The position numbers were made by a program, and so were the translations under genes. Below the pieces are notes generated by a model. That model made no database searches. It was not told the DNA's origin and saw only the letters and a program-made list of their open reading frames with translations. 64,000 nt of DNA from SXOA01 sp046153945 (GTDB lineage: Bacteria > Planctomycetota > Planctomycetia > Pirellulales > Pirellulaceae): NCBI GenBank assembly GCA_046153945.1, contig JBJXFF010000172.1, forward strand, positions 12,891 through 76,890. Direction: 5' to 3'. Shown here in pieces: positions 7,592-15,118 of the stretch (the first letter of the stretch is position 1; each line of letters begins with the position of its first letter).

Positions 7592-9058
7592 ATGACTGCC
7601 CGTTTCGCTCTCTGCTTCGCAATCCTTTTGTCTCCCAGCAACTTCGCCGCCGCCGAGCCGAAGCAGCCGAACATCCTCTTCATCGCCATTGACGACCAGA
7701 ATGACTGGATTGGTTGCCTGGGGGGGCATCCGCAGGTGAAGACGCCGCATATCGATGCGCTGGCGAAGCGGGGGACGCTGTTTATGAATGCCCATTGCCA
7801 GGTGCCGCTTTGCAATCCGTCGCGCACGAGCGTGATGACAGGGCGGCGGCCGTCATCGACCGGTGTCTATGCGCTCCAGCCGTGGTTTCGAACGTCGGAA
7901 CCATTAAAAAACATCGTGACGCTGCCGCAACACTTCGCGGCCAATGGTTATGAAACGCTGATGGCTGGAAAAATCCATCACGACGGCTATCCGGCGGCAT
8001 CGGAGCGAGCGAAGGAATTCACCAACTGGGGCTATTCGGGCGGCTACAAGAATCTGCCGGCGAAGAAGTTCGCGGAGACGCCGGACAACATCAAGCTGAT
8101 GGATTGGGGAATCTTTCCCAGCCGCGACGAGGAGCAGGACGACTGGCTAATTGCCGACTGGGCCATCACTGAACTAAAGAAGCCGCGCGACAAGCCGTTC
8201 TTCCTCGCCGTTGGCTTTCGGCATCCGCATGTGCCGTGTTATGCGACGCCGAAGTGGTTTGACCTGTATCCCACGGACAAGCTCATCATGCCCCCGATGA
8301 AAGCTGACGACCGGGCCGACGTGCCGGAGTTCGCCTGGAATCTCCACTGGAAGCTCCCCGAACCAAGACTTTCGTGGCTCAAAAAGTCAGGCCAATGGGA
8401 GCCGCTGGTGCGGTCGTACCTGGCCAGTGTGAGCTTCATGGACAGCCAGGTGGGGCGCGTACTCGAAGCGCTGGAGAATAGTGGTCAAGCCGACAACACC
8501 ATCGTCGTCCTCTGGTCCGACCACGGCTGGCACTTAGGGGAAAAGGGAATCAGCGGCAAGAATTCCCTCTGGGAGCGCTCTACCCGCGTGCCGCTGATCT
8601 TCGCCGGGCCGAGAATTGCCAAGGACGCCCGCTGCTCTCGCCCCGCTGAATTGCTCGACATGTACCCCACGCTCATTGATCTCTGCAATCTGTCGCCGCG
8701 TGAAGAGCTGGAGGGTCACAGCCTGCTGCCACTGCTGAAGGACGCGAATGGGCCGCGGGAGTGGCCGGCGATCACGACGCATAACCAAGGCAACCACGCG
8801 GTTCGCTCAGAGAATTGGCGCTACATCCGCTATGCCGACGGCAGCGAGGAACTCTATGAGGAGCGGAACGATCCGAACGAGTGGACGAATCTGGCTGGAA
8901 ACTCAAAATTCGCCGAAATCATAACGGAGCATCGCCGCTGGCTTCCTAAGATTAACGTCCCCCCAGTCCCAAACAGCGCCTCGCGATTGCTGCAGAAGAT
9001 GAACGGCATCTGGCACTGGGAAGGCAAGCCGATTCGCGCGGAAGACAAAGACGAATAG
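7592..9058 (+). CDS. Exported sulfatase, iduronate-2-sulfatase-like
   Basis: A 488-residue formylglycine-dependent sulfatase that hydrolyses sulfate esters, probably of glycans, outside the cytoplasm. A signal peptide (MTARFALCFAILLSPSNFAAA) precedes NILFIAIDDQND with metal ligands D34 and D35. The active-site C74-N-P-S-R is the CxPSR motif whose cysteine is converted to formylglycine. Further on are HPHVP, and WSDHGWHLGEKG with LWERSTRVPLI, which resemble iduronate-2-sulfatases. The ATG at 7592 is chosen because it starts the signal peptide; the frame opens at 7499 inside a repeat. Substrate cannot be read from sequence. No anaerobic or FGE-type maturase is visible in the window. Confidence 0.92.
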   Translation: MTARFALCFAILLSPSNFAAAEPKQPNILFIAIDDQNDWIGCLGGHPQVKTPHIDALAKRGTLFMNAHCQVPLCNPSRTSVMTGRRPSSTGVYALQPWFRTSEPLKNIVTLPQHFAANGYETLMAGKIHHDGYPAASERAKEFTNWGYSGGYKNLPAKKFAETPDNIKLMDWGIFPSRDEEQDDWLIADWAITELKKPRDKPFFLAVGFRHPHVPCYATPKWFDLYPTDKLIMPPMKADDRADVPEFAWNLHWKLPEPRLSWLKKSGQWEPLVRSYLASVSFMDSQVGRVLEALENSGQADNTIVVLWSDHGWHLGEKGISGKNSLWERSTRVPLIFAGPRIAKDARCSRPAELLDMYPTLIDLCNLSPREELEGHSLLPLLKDANGPREWPAITTHNQGNHAVRSENWRYIRYADGSEELYEERNDPNEWTNLAGNSKFAEIITEHRRWLPKINVPPVPNSASRLLQKMNGIWHWEGKPIRAEDKDE

Positions 9059-9149
9059 AAGCGGTGGAGTCCGCTGCTGGCGATGCAGACTTGTGTTTTC
9101 CACGGTTTTTGCTTGCCAATTAGCCATAAAACTCGTTAGGCTCATTACC

Positions 9150-10304
9150 ATGCGCCGCTTTCGTCAAGACTACCTGGCTGGCATGCTCCTGCTGGCGTCA
9201 TGGGCCGGACGAACTGGATCTACCCGTGCCACGGACACCTTGCAGATCAAGCTTGCCCCGTTGATTGAGGCTCACGAGGGGAAAGTCGCTGTCGCGGTCA
9301 AGAATTTGAAGACGGGAGAATCCTTCAGTCATCATGCCGATGTTCCGATGCCAACTGCCAGCCTGATCAAGCTGCCGATCATGGTGGAGGCTTATCGCCA
9401 GGCGGAAGCGGAAAAAATTGACCTAAAAGACATGCTCACTCTGCGACAGGAGGACAAAGCACCGGGAAGCGGAGTTCTGACGCAGCATTTTTCGCCGGGG
9501 ATGAGCCTGCCGCTCGTCGATGCGATTCATCTGATGATTGTCTACTCGGACAACACGGCTACGAACCTGGTCCTCGATCAAATCGGCCTGCCGGCAACAA
9601 ACGGGGCAATGGAGAAGTTGGGGCTGGCGAATACCAAGGTTCATAGCAAGGTCTTTCGGGGCGACACTTCCATCCTCCCTGAGCGGAGCAAGGAGTTTGG
9701 CCTGGGAAGCACGACCGCCGGCGAAATGGTGGCGCTGCTGGAGATGCTGGACCAGGGAAAATTGGCCGGCAAGCAGGGGACCAAGGATATGCGGCGGCAT
9801 CTGGCGGCTTGCGAGGACAAGCGGCTGAGCCGGCATTTTCCGCCGGAGATCAAGGTGCTGCAGAAAACGGGCTCGGTCACGACGGTTCGGACCGTGGCCG
9901 GCATCATCGAGCTTCCCAGCGGCAACGTCGCGGTGTGCGTCCTGACCAATAACAACAAAGACCGGCGCTGGGCCTCCGACAACGCGGGCGAAGTCCTGGC
10001 GGCGAGCATCGGCCGCATTCTGCTCGAACATTTCCAGCCCGATTGGCGTACAGCCCAAGCGGAAGCGGATCTCGTTCTTCGAGTCGGTTCTCAGGGCAAG
10101 CGGGTGGAACTGCTGCAGCGGGCCTTGAACGACAGGAGTGCCGGATCCCCAGAACTGAACCTCGATGGCGAATTCGGCCCCGTGACTCAGGCCGCGGTTG
10201 TCGCCTGGCAAAAGTCGCAAAAGTTGCCGGAAACGGGGGAAATCAACGCGGAAGCGTGGAAAATGCTCGGTCTTTCCGCTGACCAGTATCGTCCCTTAAA
10301 ATAG
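9150..10304 (+). CDS. Beta-lactamase-fold serine hydrolase with peptidoglycan-binding domain
   Basis: A 384-residue exported protein. After a signal-like N-terminus comes a penicillin-binding/class A beta-lactamase fold with S71-L-I-K74, S133-D-N and K239-T-G, the three active-site motifs of this superfamily. The ExxLN motif of the class A omega loop, which holds the deacylating glutamate, is not seen, so a peptidase or esterase role on cell-wall peptides is more likely than antibiotic hydrolysis. The last 75 residues form a PG_binding_1 domain (VELLQRALN, LDGEFGPVTQAAVVAWQ). ATG 9150 is chosen because the signal peptide starts there; a GTG at 9093 is in frame. It follows the sulfatase by 91 bases on the same strand. 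Confidence 0.85.
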   Translation: MRRFRQDYLAGMLLLASWAGRTGSTRATDTLQIKLAPLIEAHEGKVAVAVKNLKTGESFSHHADVPMPTASLIKLPIMVEAYRQAEAEKIDLKDMLTLRQEDKAPGSGVLTQHFSPGMSLPLVDAIHLMIVYSDNTATNLVLDQIGLPATNGAMEKLGLANTKVHSKVFRGDTSILPERSKEFGLGSTTAGEMVALLEMLDQGKLAGKQGTKDMRRHLAACEDKRLSRHFPPEIKVLQKTGSVTTVRTVAGIIELPSGNVAVCVLTNNNKDRRWASDNAGEVLAASIGRILLEHFQPDWRTAQAEADLVLRVGSQGKRVELLQRALNDRSAGSPELNLDGEFGPVTQAAVVAWQKSQKLPETGEINAEAWKMLGLSADQYRPLK

Positions 10305-10339
10305 TAACTTCCTTTCATAGCGTTTCCAGGAACCTCATC

Positions 10340-11494
10340 ATGTCTTCACTCAAGTCCCGGCAAGTTGTTCGCTCTTTCCTGGTTCTGCTGGCTATTCTGG
10401 CAGTGCCCGCTTTTTCGGCCTGCGACCACGCCAAAGACCTGGTGGAGCAAGGGAAAAAGCAGGCGGAAGATCTGCAAAAATCCATCGAAGGAAAGTCGGC
10501 GGAAACCGCCACGAGTTCCACGCCTGCCGCGAGTTCGTCGACCCCAGGCGGCACACCGACTGCAACCACGCCCACTTTGCCTGCCACCGGCAGTTCCGGA
10601 GCCACGACGACGCCACCCGCTCCGCCGGTCGTACCGGCCCAGGACTACGGTCTCTTGGTGGAGAATTTCATGAAGGTCAAACCGGCCGACAAGCTCGATT
10701 CCATGATCGTGGAACTCGGCGCGATTCCCGAAGAATATCGGGGCCGTTTAACCGAATGCAATGCTGCCGGCAGCAACGTGACGGATGTGGGGCTTTTGGA
10801 ACTAGCCAAGTTTCCAAACTTGATCCTGGTCAACGTGTCCTCATGTCAGGGAGTCTCAAACAACGGCCTGGCGGGAGTCAAAGACCTGACCAATTTGGAA
10901 TCGCTGCGATTTGATGGCACCAAGGTTTCCGACGCCGGCATGGCTCATCTTCACAATCTCACTCGGCTCAAGGTGCTGGGTCTGGGTCAAACGGCCGTCA
11001 CGGATGCCGGTCTTGCCAAACTTCAAGAATTGCCGCAACTCGAAGAGTTTTATTTATCCGGGACGAATACCAGCGGCAGCGGCCTGCGTAAGGTGAACAT
11101 TGGAAGCTCCCTCCGCATATTCCGGGCGGATTCCACCTCATTCGGCACAGCCGGGATGGCAGGCCTCGCCGCGCATAAAAACCTGGAGGATGTCGACCTG
11201 ACGAGCGCCAAAGTCAGCGACAAAACGGTCGGATCACTCAAGGGCTTAACCAAGCTGCGGATTCTCAGGCTGAGTCAAAATCAGTTTACGGATGGCGGTG
11301 CCAAGCAACTTACCGGCCTCCTCGGCCTGGAGGAGATATCGTTAGCCAAGAACCAAATCACCGATAAATGCTTGACTGCCTTCAAGCCCTGCAAAAACCT
11401 GCGCTATTTCGATGTGCGAGTCACCGGTGTTACGACAGTCGGCCACGAATACATCAGAAAAGTTGCCTCTCAATGCACGGTTGATTATCAATAG
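10340..11494 (+). CDS. Leucine-rich-repeat lipoprotein
   Basis: A 384-residue probable lipoprotein. The N-terminus has a basic start, a hydrophobic run and the lipobox AFSAC with the cysteine at residue 30 as likely lipidation site. A Thr/Pro/Ser-rich linker (about 55-100) leads to leucine-rich repeats of about 24 residues, such as LTRLKVLGLGQTAVTDAGLA and LTKLRILRLSQNQFTDGGAK. These resemble the ribonuclease-inhibitor-like repeats common in planctomycetes and probably bind protein partners in the periplasm. No enzyme motif is seen. It starts 35 bases after the serine hydrolase and may be co-transcribed. Confidence 0.85.
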   Translation: MSSLKSRQVVRSFLVLLAILAVPAFSACDHAKDLVEQGKKQAEDLQKSIEGKSAETATSSTPAASSSTPGGTPTATTPTLPATGSSGATTTPPAPPVVPAQDYGLLVENFMKVKPADKLDSMIVELGAIPEEYRGRLTECNAAGSNVTDVGLLELAKFPNLILVNVSSCQGVSNNGLAGVKDLTNLESLRFDGTKVSDAGMAHLHNLTRLKVLGLGQTAVTDAGLAKLQELPQLEEFYLSGTNTSGSGLRKVNIGSSLRIFRADSTSFGTAGMAGLAAHKNLEDVDLTSAKVSDKTVGSLKGLTKLRILRLSQNQFTDGGAKQLTGLLGLEEISLAKNQITDKCLTAFKPCKNLRYFDVRVTGVTTVGHEYIRKVASQCTVDYQ

Positions 11495-11629
11495 CTCCAG
11501 GTTCGGGATGGCTCAATCGCCGGCGCGAGTCGGTGCAAGCTGGCCGTCGTGACCTATGCTTTCCAAGCGGCGCGACCTCTCCCCAGTGCGGTCAGGCGCG
11601 ATATTCCGCCGTTGCGGAGCAGAGCGATT

Positions 11630-12982
11630 ATGACGGCAGGCACACTAGCGGGTTCGTCCACCAATTCTTCGTCGCCAGCGGGAATGAGCGGCAGTTTGCT
11701 GGCGTCCATTCTCAATGAGGATGCCTTCCGTCCCACCGATCCCAAGTCCATCGAGGAGACGGGGCTGACCGCCAGTCTCGTCGAATCGCTGATGCTCAAG
11801 TATGTGTCGCTCATCGGCTCCGCCAGCGGCCGGCAAATTGCGGATAATGTCTGCCTGCCGATGGCCATCCTGGAGCCGATCTACAACTCGCTACGCCAGC
11901 GTCAACTGTTTGTGCATACCGGCAGCGCGCAGCTCGGCGACTATGTCTACACGCTCACGGACCAAGGACGGCAGCGGGCCAAGGTTGCGATGGAGCAGTG
12001 TGCCTACATTGGGGCAGCGCCGGTGCCGCTGGAAGACTATCTCGTGTCGGTCGATGCTCAGTCGGTGCGGGCGGAAGCTCCCCGCAGAGCGCAGTTGCAG
12101 AAGGCCTTTTCGGATATCTCCGTCGAACCGACCTTTCTGGATACGCTCGGTCCCGCCATCAACAGCGGCGCAGGGCTGTTCCTGTATGGAGCCCCGGGCA
12201 ATGGCAAGACGACGCTCGCCAAACGGATGACCATGTGCTTCGGCCAGGCCATCTGGATTCCTCGCACGCTCACCGACGACGGACAGTTTATCAAGCTCTA
12301 TGACGCCGCCTACCACGAACCAATGGAAGCCGCCGGCAGCGGCATTCTTAAGACGACGGAACACGACAGACGCTGGATCAAGGTTCGACGTCCAACGGTC
12401 ATCGCCGGCGGTGAACTGACCATGGATAACCTGGAGATCCGCCACGATCCGCGTTCCAATGTCGGCGAAGCCCCGCTGCAACTCAAGAGCAACTGCGGCT
12501 GTCTGCTTATTGACGACTTCGGCCGGCAACGGATGAGCCCCCAAGAGCTGCTCAACCGCTGGATCGTGCCGCTGGAAAACCGCTGCGACTATCTGACTCT
12601 GGCCACCGGGAAAAAAATCCAGGTTCCCTTCGACCAGCTCATTATCTTCTCCACCAATTTGGAGCCGAGCAGCCTGGCCGACGAAGCCTTCCTCCGCCGC
12701 ATCCCGTACAAGCTGGAGGTCCGCGACCCGGGTCGCGATGAGTTCCACTTGCTATTCAAGTTTGTCGCGAAGCAACTGCACTGCGAATTTCGCCCGGAGT
12801 CGGTCGATTACCTGATTGAAAAACACTACCGTCCCATTAACCGTCCTCTGCGCCGCTGCCAGCCCCGCGACCTGTTGCAGCAGGTTCGCAATTTCTGCGT
12901 TTACAACGGATTGCCGGTCGAAATGCGCCCGGAGCACTTCGACCGGGCCGTCAATAGTTACTTCACGGTCGTTCGCTCGTAA
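11630..12982 (+). CDS. AAA+ ATPase
   Basis: A 450-residue cytoplasmic AAA+ ATPase. The N-terminal 150 residues include a winged-helix-like segment (DYVYTLTDQGRQRAKVAMEQ). The ATPase domain shows Walker A GAPGNGKTT from residue 187, Walker B CLLIDDFG near 292, sensor 1 IIFSTNLEP and a probable arginine finger in AFLRRIPYKL. The C-terminal lid is helical with PLRRCQPRDLLQQV. ATG 11630 has GGAG 10 bases upstream; an earlier ATG at 11549 adds 27 residues with no such site. The partner or substrate is unknown; the neighbours are exported or lipoproteins of unrelated families. Confidence 0.8.
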   Translation: MTAGTLAGSSTNSSSPAGMSGSLLASILNEDAFRPTDPKSIEETGLTASLVESLMLKYVSLIGSASGRQIADNVCLPMAILEPIYNSLRQRQLFVHTGSAQLGDYVYTLTDQGRQRAKVAMEQCAYIGAAPVPLEDYLVSVDAQSVRAEAPRRAQLQKAFSDISVEPTFLDTLGPAINSGAGLFLYGAPGNGKTTLAKRMTMCFGQAIWIPRTLTDDGQFIKLYDAAYHEPMEAAGSGILKTTEHDRRWIKVRRPTVIAGGELTMDNLEIRHDPRSNVGEAPLQLKSNCGCLLIDDFGRQRMSPQELLNRWIVPLENRCDYLTLATGKKIQVPFDQLIIFSTNLEPSSLADEAFLRRIPYKLEVRDPGRDEFHLLFKFVAKQLHCEFRPESVDYLIEKHYRPINRPLRRCQPRDLLQQVRNFCVYNGLPVEMRPEHFDRAVNSYFTVVRS

Positions 12983-13111
12983 ACGCCGCTCAAGTAACTA
13001 CGGGTCCCAGCCAAGTTGCGTTCTGCCTTGCTCTGCGCTATTGTCAAGAACGCTGCCAGGCCGTGCCTCGTCTTAGTGGAGGCCACGCTTGCCGCTCTCA
13101 GGGACCCTTTT

Positions 13112-14095
13112 ATGCGCGAACTTGTGACGCTCCGCCGCGGATTATGCTTGCTGGCCTTGGCCGTTTCCCTTTACCATCCGGGCTTCGTGACCGCGATCGA
13201 TGAGGAAGAGGAGGAGTCGCCTCTGGCCGCCATCGACCCGCGGCGGCTGGTGGTGACGATGGGGGATGGGAGTCAGATCAAGGTGAAGCTGGCCGATGAG
13301 CCGGTGGTGGTGCAGACCGCCAACGGCAAACTGTCGGTCCCAGCCGGCGAGGTGCGGCGGATTGTCTTCGCCCTGCGGCTGACGGAAGAGGAGAAGCAGC
13401 AGATTGCCCAGTGGATCGACACTCTCGGCGTCCCCGACGTAAACGCCCGGAAGGCAGCCGCCGCGGAACTCTTTGCCCAGCAGGCCCGGGCCTGGCAGGC
13501 GCTGGAGAAAGCCGCCAAAGAGTCCGCGCCGGAAATCGCCAAGGAAGCGGAAGCCCTGCTCGACAAGCTGTGGGAGGTCGTCCCCGAAGGTGAACTTACG
13601 GGGAACGAACTCGACATCGTGGAAACACCGGACGGCAAGATTGTGGGAAAGCTCGCCGCCGAAAGCCTCCGGATTCAGACAAAGCAGTTCGGCGAACTCA
13701 AGCTCAAGCTCGCCGACGCCCGGACGCTCCGCTCGCTGGCCCTGCCGGAGCCGGAGATCGCGGAGAAAGTAGATATCAAAGGTGCCCAGCCTGATCCCGG
13801 CAACCTGAAAGGCTTGGAAGGACAGGTCGGCAAGACTTTCCTGTTCAAGGTCACTGGTGCAGGGGGCGGCACCATGTACGGCAGCAATCCCTACACCACC
13901 GACTCCCGCCTCTCCTCGACCGTCGTGCATTTCGGACTCTTGAAGCAGGGCGAAACCGGCGTCGTGAAGGTCAAGATCCTGGGGAACCTTCCTTCCTACA
14001 TTGGCGGCACCAAAAACGGCCTCTCCAGCAGCGGCTACAGCACCTATCCTGGCTACGAAATCAGCAAGCCGAAGAAGACAAGGCCGCGGAAGTGA
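13112..14095 (+). CDS. Exported LCCL-domain protein
   Basis: A 327-residue secreted protein. A signal sequence (MRELVTLRRGLCLLALAVSL and following) is followed by an acidic stretch and a beta-rich region, VVTMGDGSQIKVKLADEPV, repeated in spirit later as DGKIVGKLAAESLRIQTKQF; a helical segment lies between them. Residues 239-320 match an LCCL domain: KTFLFKVTGAGGGTMYGSNP, YTTDSRLSSTVVHFGLLKQG, then GVVKVKILGNLPSYIGG and the NGLSSSGYSTYPG end. LCCL domains are extracellular modules better known from eukaryotes (cochlin, Limulus factor C) and are thought to bind ligands. ATG 13112 is chosen because it begins the signal peptide. It ends opposite a convergent gene across a hairpin. Confidence 0.75.
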   Translation: MRELVTLRRGLCLLALAVSLYHPGFVTAIDEEEEESPLAAIDPRRLVVTMGDGSQIKVKLADEPVVVQTANGKLSVPAGEVRRIVFALRLTEEEKQQIAQWIDTLGVPDVNARKAAAAELFAQQARAWQALEKAAKESAPEIAKEAEALLDKLWEVVPEGELTGNELDIVETPDGKIVGKLAAESLRIQTKQFGELKLKLADARTLRSLALPEPEIAEKVDIKGAQPDPGNLKGLEGQVGKTFLFKVTGAGGGTMYGSNPYTTDSRLSSTVVHFGLLKQGETGVVKVKILGNLPSYIGGTKNGLSSSGYSTYPGYEISKPKKTRPRK

Positions 14096-14107
14096 AGCCG
14101 CTAAGAT

Positions 14108-14133
14108 CGGAGTACTGAGTACCAAGTACTCCG
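14108..14133. terminator. Hairpin between convergent genes
   Basis: CGGAGTACT at 14108-14116 pairs perfectly with AGTACTCCG at 14125-14133 around an 8-base loop. It lies between two convergent coding regions, so it may end transcription from both sides. No T-tract is present, and GAGTACT motifs are also a common intergenic repeat, so the role is inferred. Confidence 0.45.
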
Positions 14134-14144
14134 CCGCGACCATT

Positions 14145-14897
14145 TTACCCATACAGCTTCAGCACCTCATCCGACCCAATCTTGCGGGCTTTGATCCGCC
14201 CTTCGGAGAGTTTCTCGCCGGCGGGATCGATGTAGACACGGCCGGTGCGGCGTTTGCTCGCCGGATCGACGTCCATCACATGGATGTTGAAGATGTAGGC
14301 TGACTCGCTGGTCGCCTTGAACCAGTGGACGTTGTCCTTGAAGTCGGAGACGGTCGAGTGCTCCCCCGCCTTGAACGCCCGGTCGATGGTCGGTCGGATG
14401 ATCATATGGGTCTCGGTGTCCTCCAGTCGGTCGAAGTGCTTGCCTTGGAAATCACCCTTGAGGATCAGGAAGGCAGTGGCCATGTTGTTGTGGCCGTGCG
14501 GGACGACGCTGCGGCCCTGGCCGAGGGCGAAAATCTGGTGTCCGAATACCAGGTTCGTCGGCAGCCCTTCGACCTGCGGGAATTTGGCCCGCAGGCTCTT
14601 CTCGCCGCTCGGCGCGTGCTTGATGTTGGCGGTCAGTTTCTCAAAGTCAATGAATTTAAGAGCGTCCGCCAGGTCCACCTGGGCGAACAGCTCGTCCACT
14701 TTCGTCATCCAGTCGTTCTGCTTCAACTTCTGCCCCTTGACCGCTTCGGAAAGTTCATTGAGATCCTTCATCCACTTCCCCGCTAAAAGCTTCATCTCGT
14801 CCCCAAAGGCATCCCGCGTCATCAGCGTTTCGAGCAGCGAATAGGTTAAAAGAGAGCCGAGCGCGGTCTGCGTGAACTGGCGGCGAGAGAGGGACAT
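14145..14897 (-). CDS. Tat-exported cupin-like protein
   Basis: A 250-residue protein with a Tat-type signal (SRRQFTQTALGSLLTYSLL) and a cupin-like barrel in its second half: VVPHGHNNMATAFLILKGDF, then HMIIRPTIDRAFKAGEHSTV and NVHWFKATSESAYIFNIHVM. The HGHxN histidines could bind a metal. Function is unknown; such proteins in planctomycetes are annotated only as cupin-like. ATG 14897 starts at the Tat motif; the frame opens 18 codons earlier without a signal. The gene is convergent with the LCCL gene and has a repeat element upstream. Confidence 0.7.
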   Translation of the reverse strand: MSLSRRQFTQTALGSLLTYSLLETLMTRDAFGDEMKLLAGKWMKDLNELSEAVKGQKLKQNDWMTKVDELFAQVDLADALKFIDFEKLTANIKHAPSGEKSLRAKFPQVEGLPTNLVFGHQIFALGQGRSVVPHGHNNMATAFLILKGDFQGKHFDRLEDTETHMIIRPTIDRAFKAGEHSTVSDFKDNVHWFKATSESAYIFNIHVMDVDPASKRRTGRVYIDPAGEKLSEGRIKARKIGSDEVLKLYG

Positions 14898-14996
14898 GGG
14901 GGGCCTCGGGGAACAGCGGGAAGTCGAAAGCGGATGGTGGACATTCAGCATGATACGGCATTAAAGGCCGGAATGCCAGGATTTCTCCCTTCAACT

Positions 14997-15104
14997 CAAA
15001 GGTGCGAAGGCGCAGAGTTGCGAAGGGGGCAAAAAAGGGACACGGAAACACTTTCCCTTGTCTCACTTCCTCACTTTGCGTCTCCGCGCCTTCGCACCTT
15101 TGCG
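14997..15104. repeat. Inverted repeat, AGACGC/AAGGCGC family
   Basis: Arms at 14997-15025 (GGTGCGAAGGCGCAGAG core) and 15072-15104 (CTCCGCGCCTTCGCACC core) pair over about 28 bases with few mismatches. It is the second copy of the element at 7452-7566 and again sits in a short intergenic space. Confidence 0.8.
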
Positions 15105-15118
15105 CTAAGAACTGTGCG

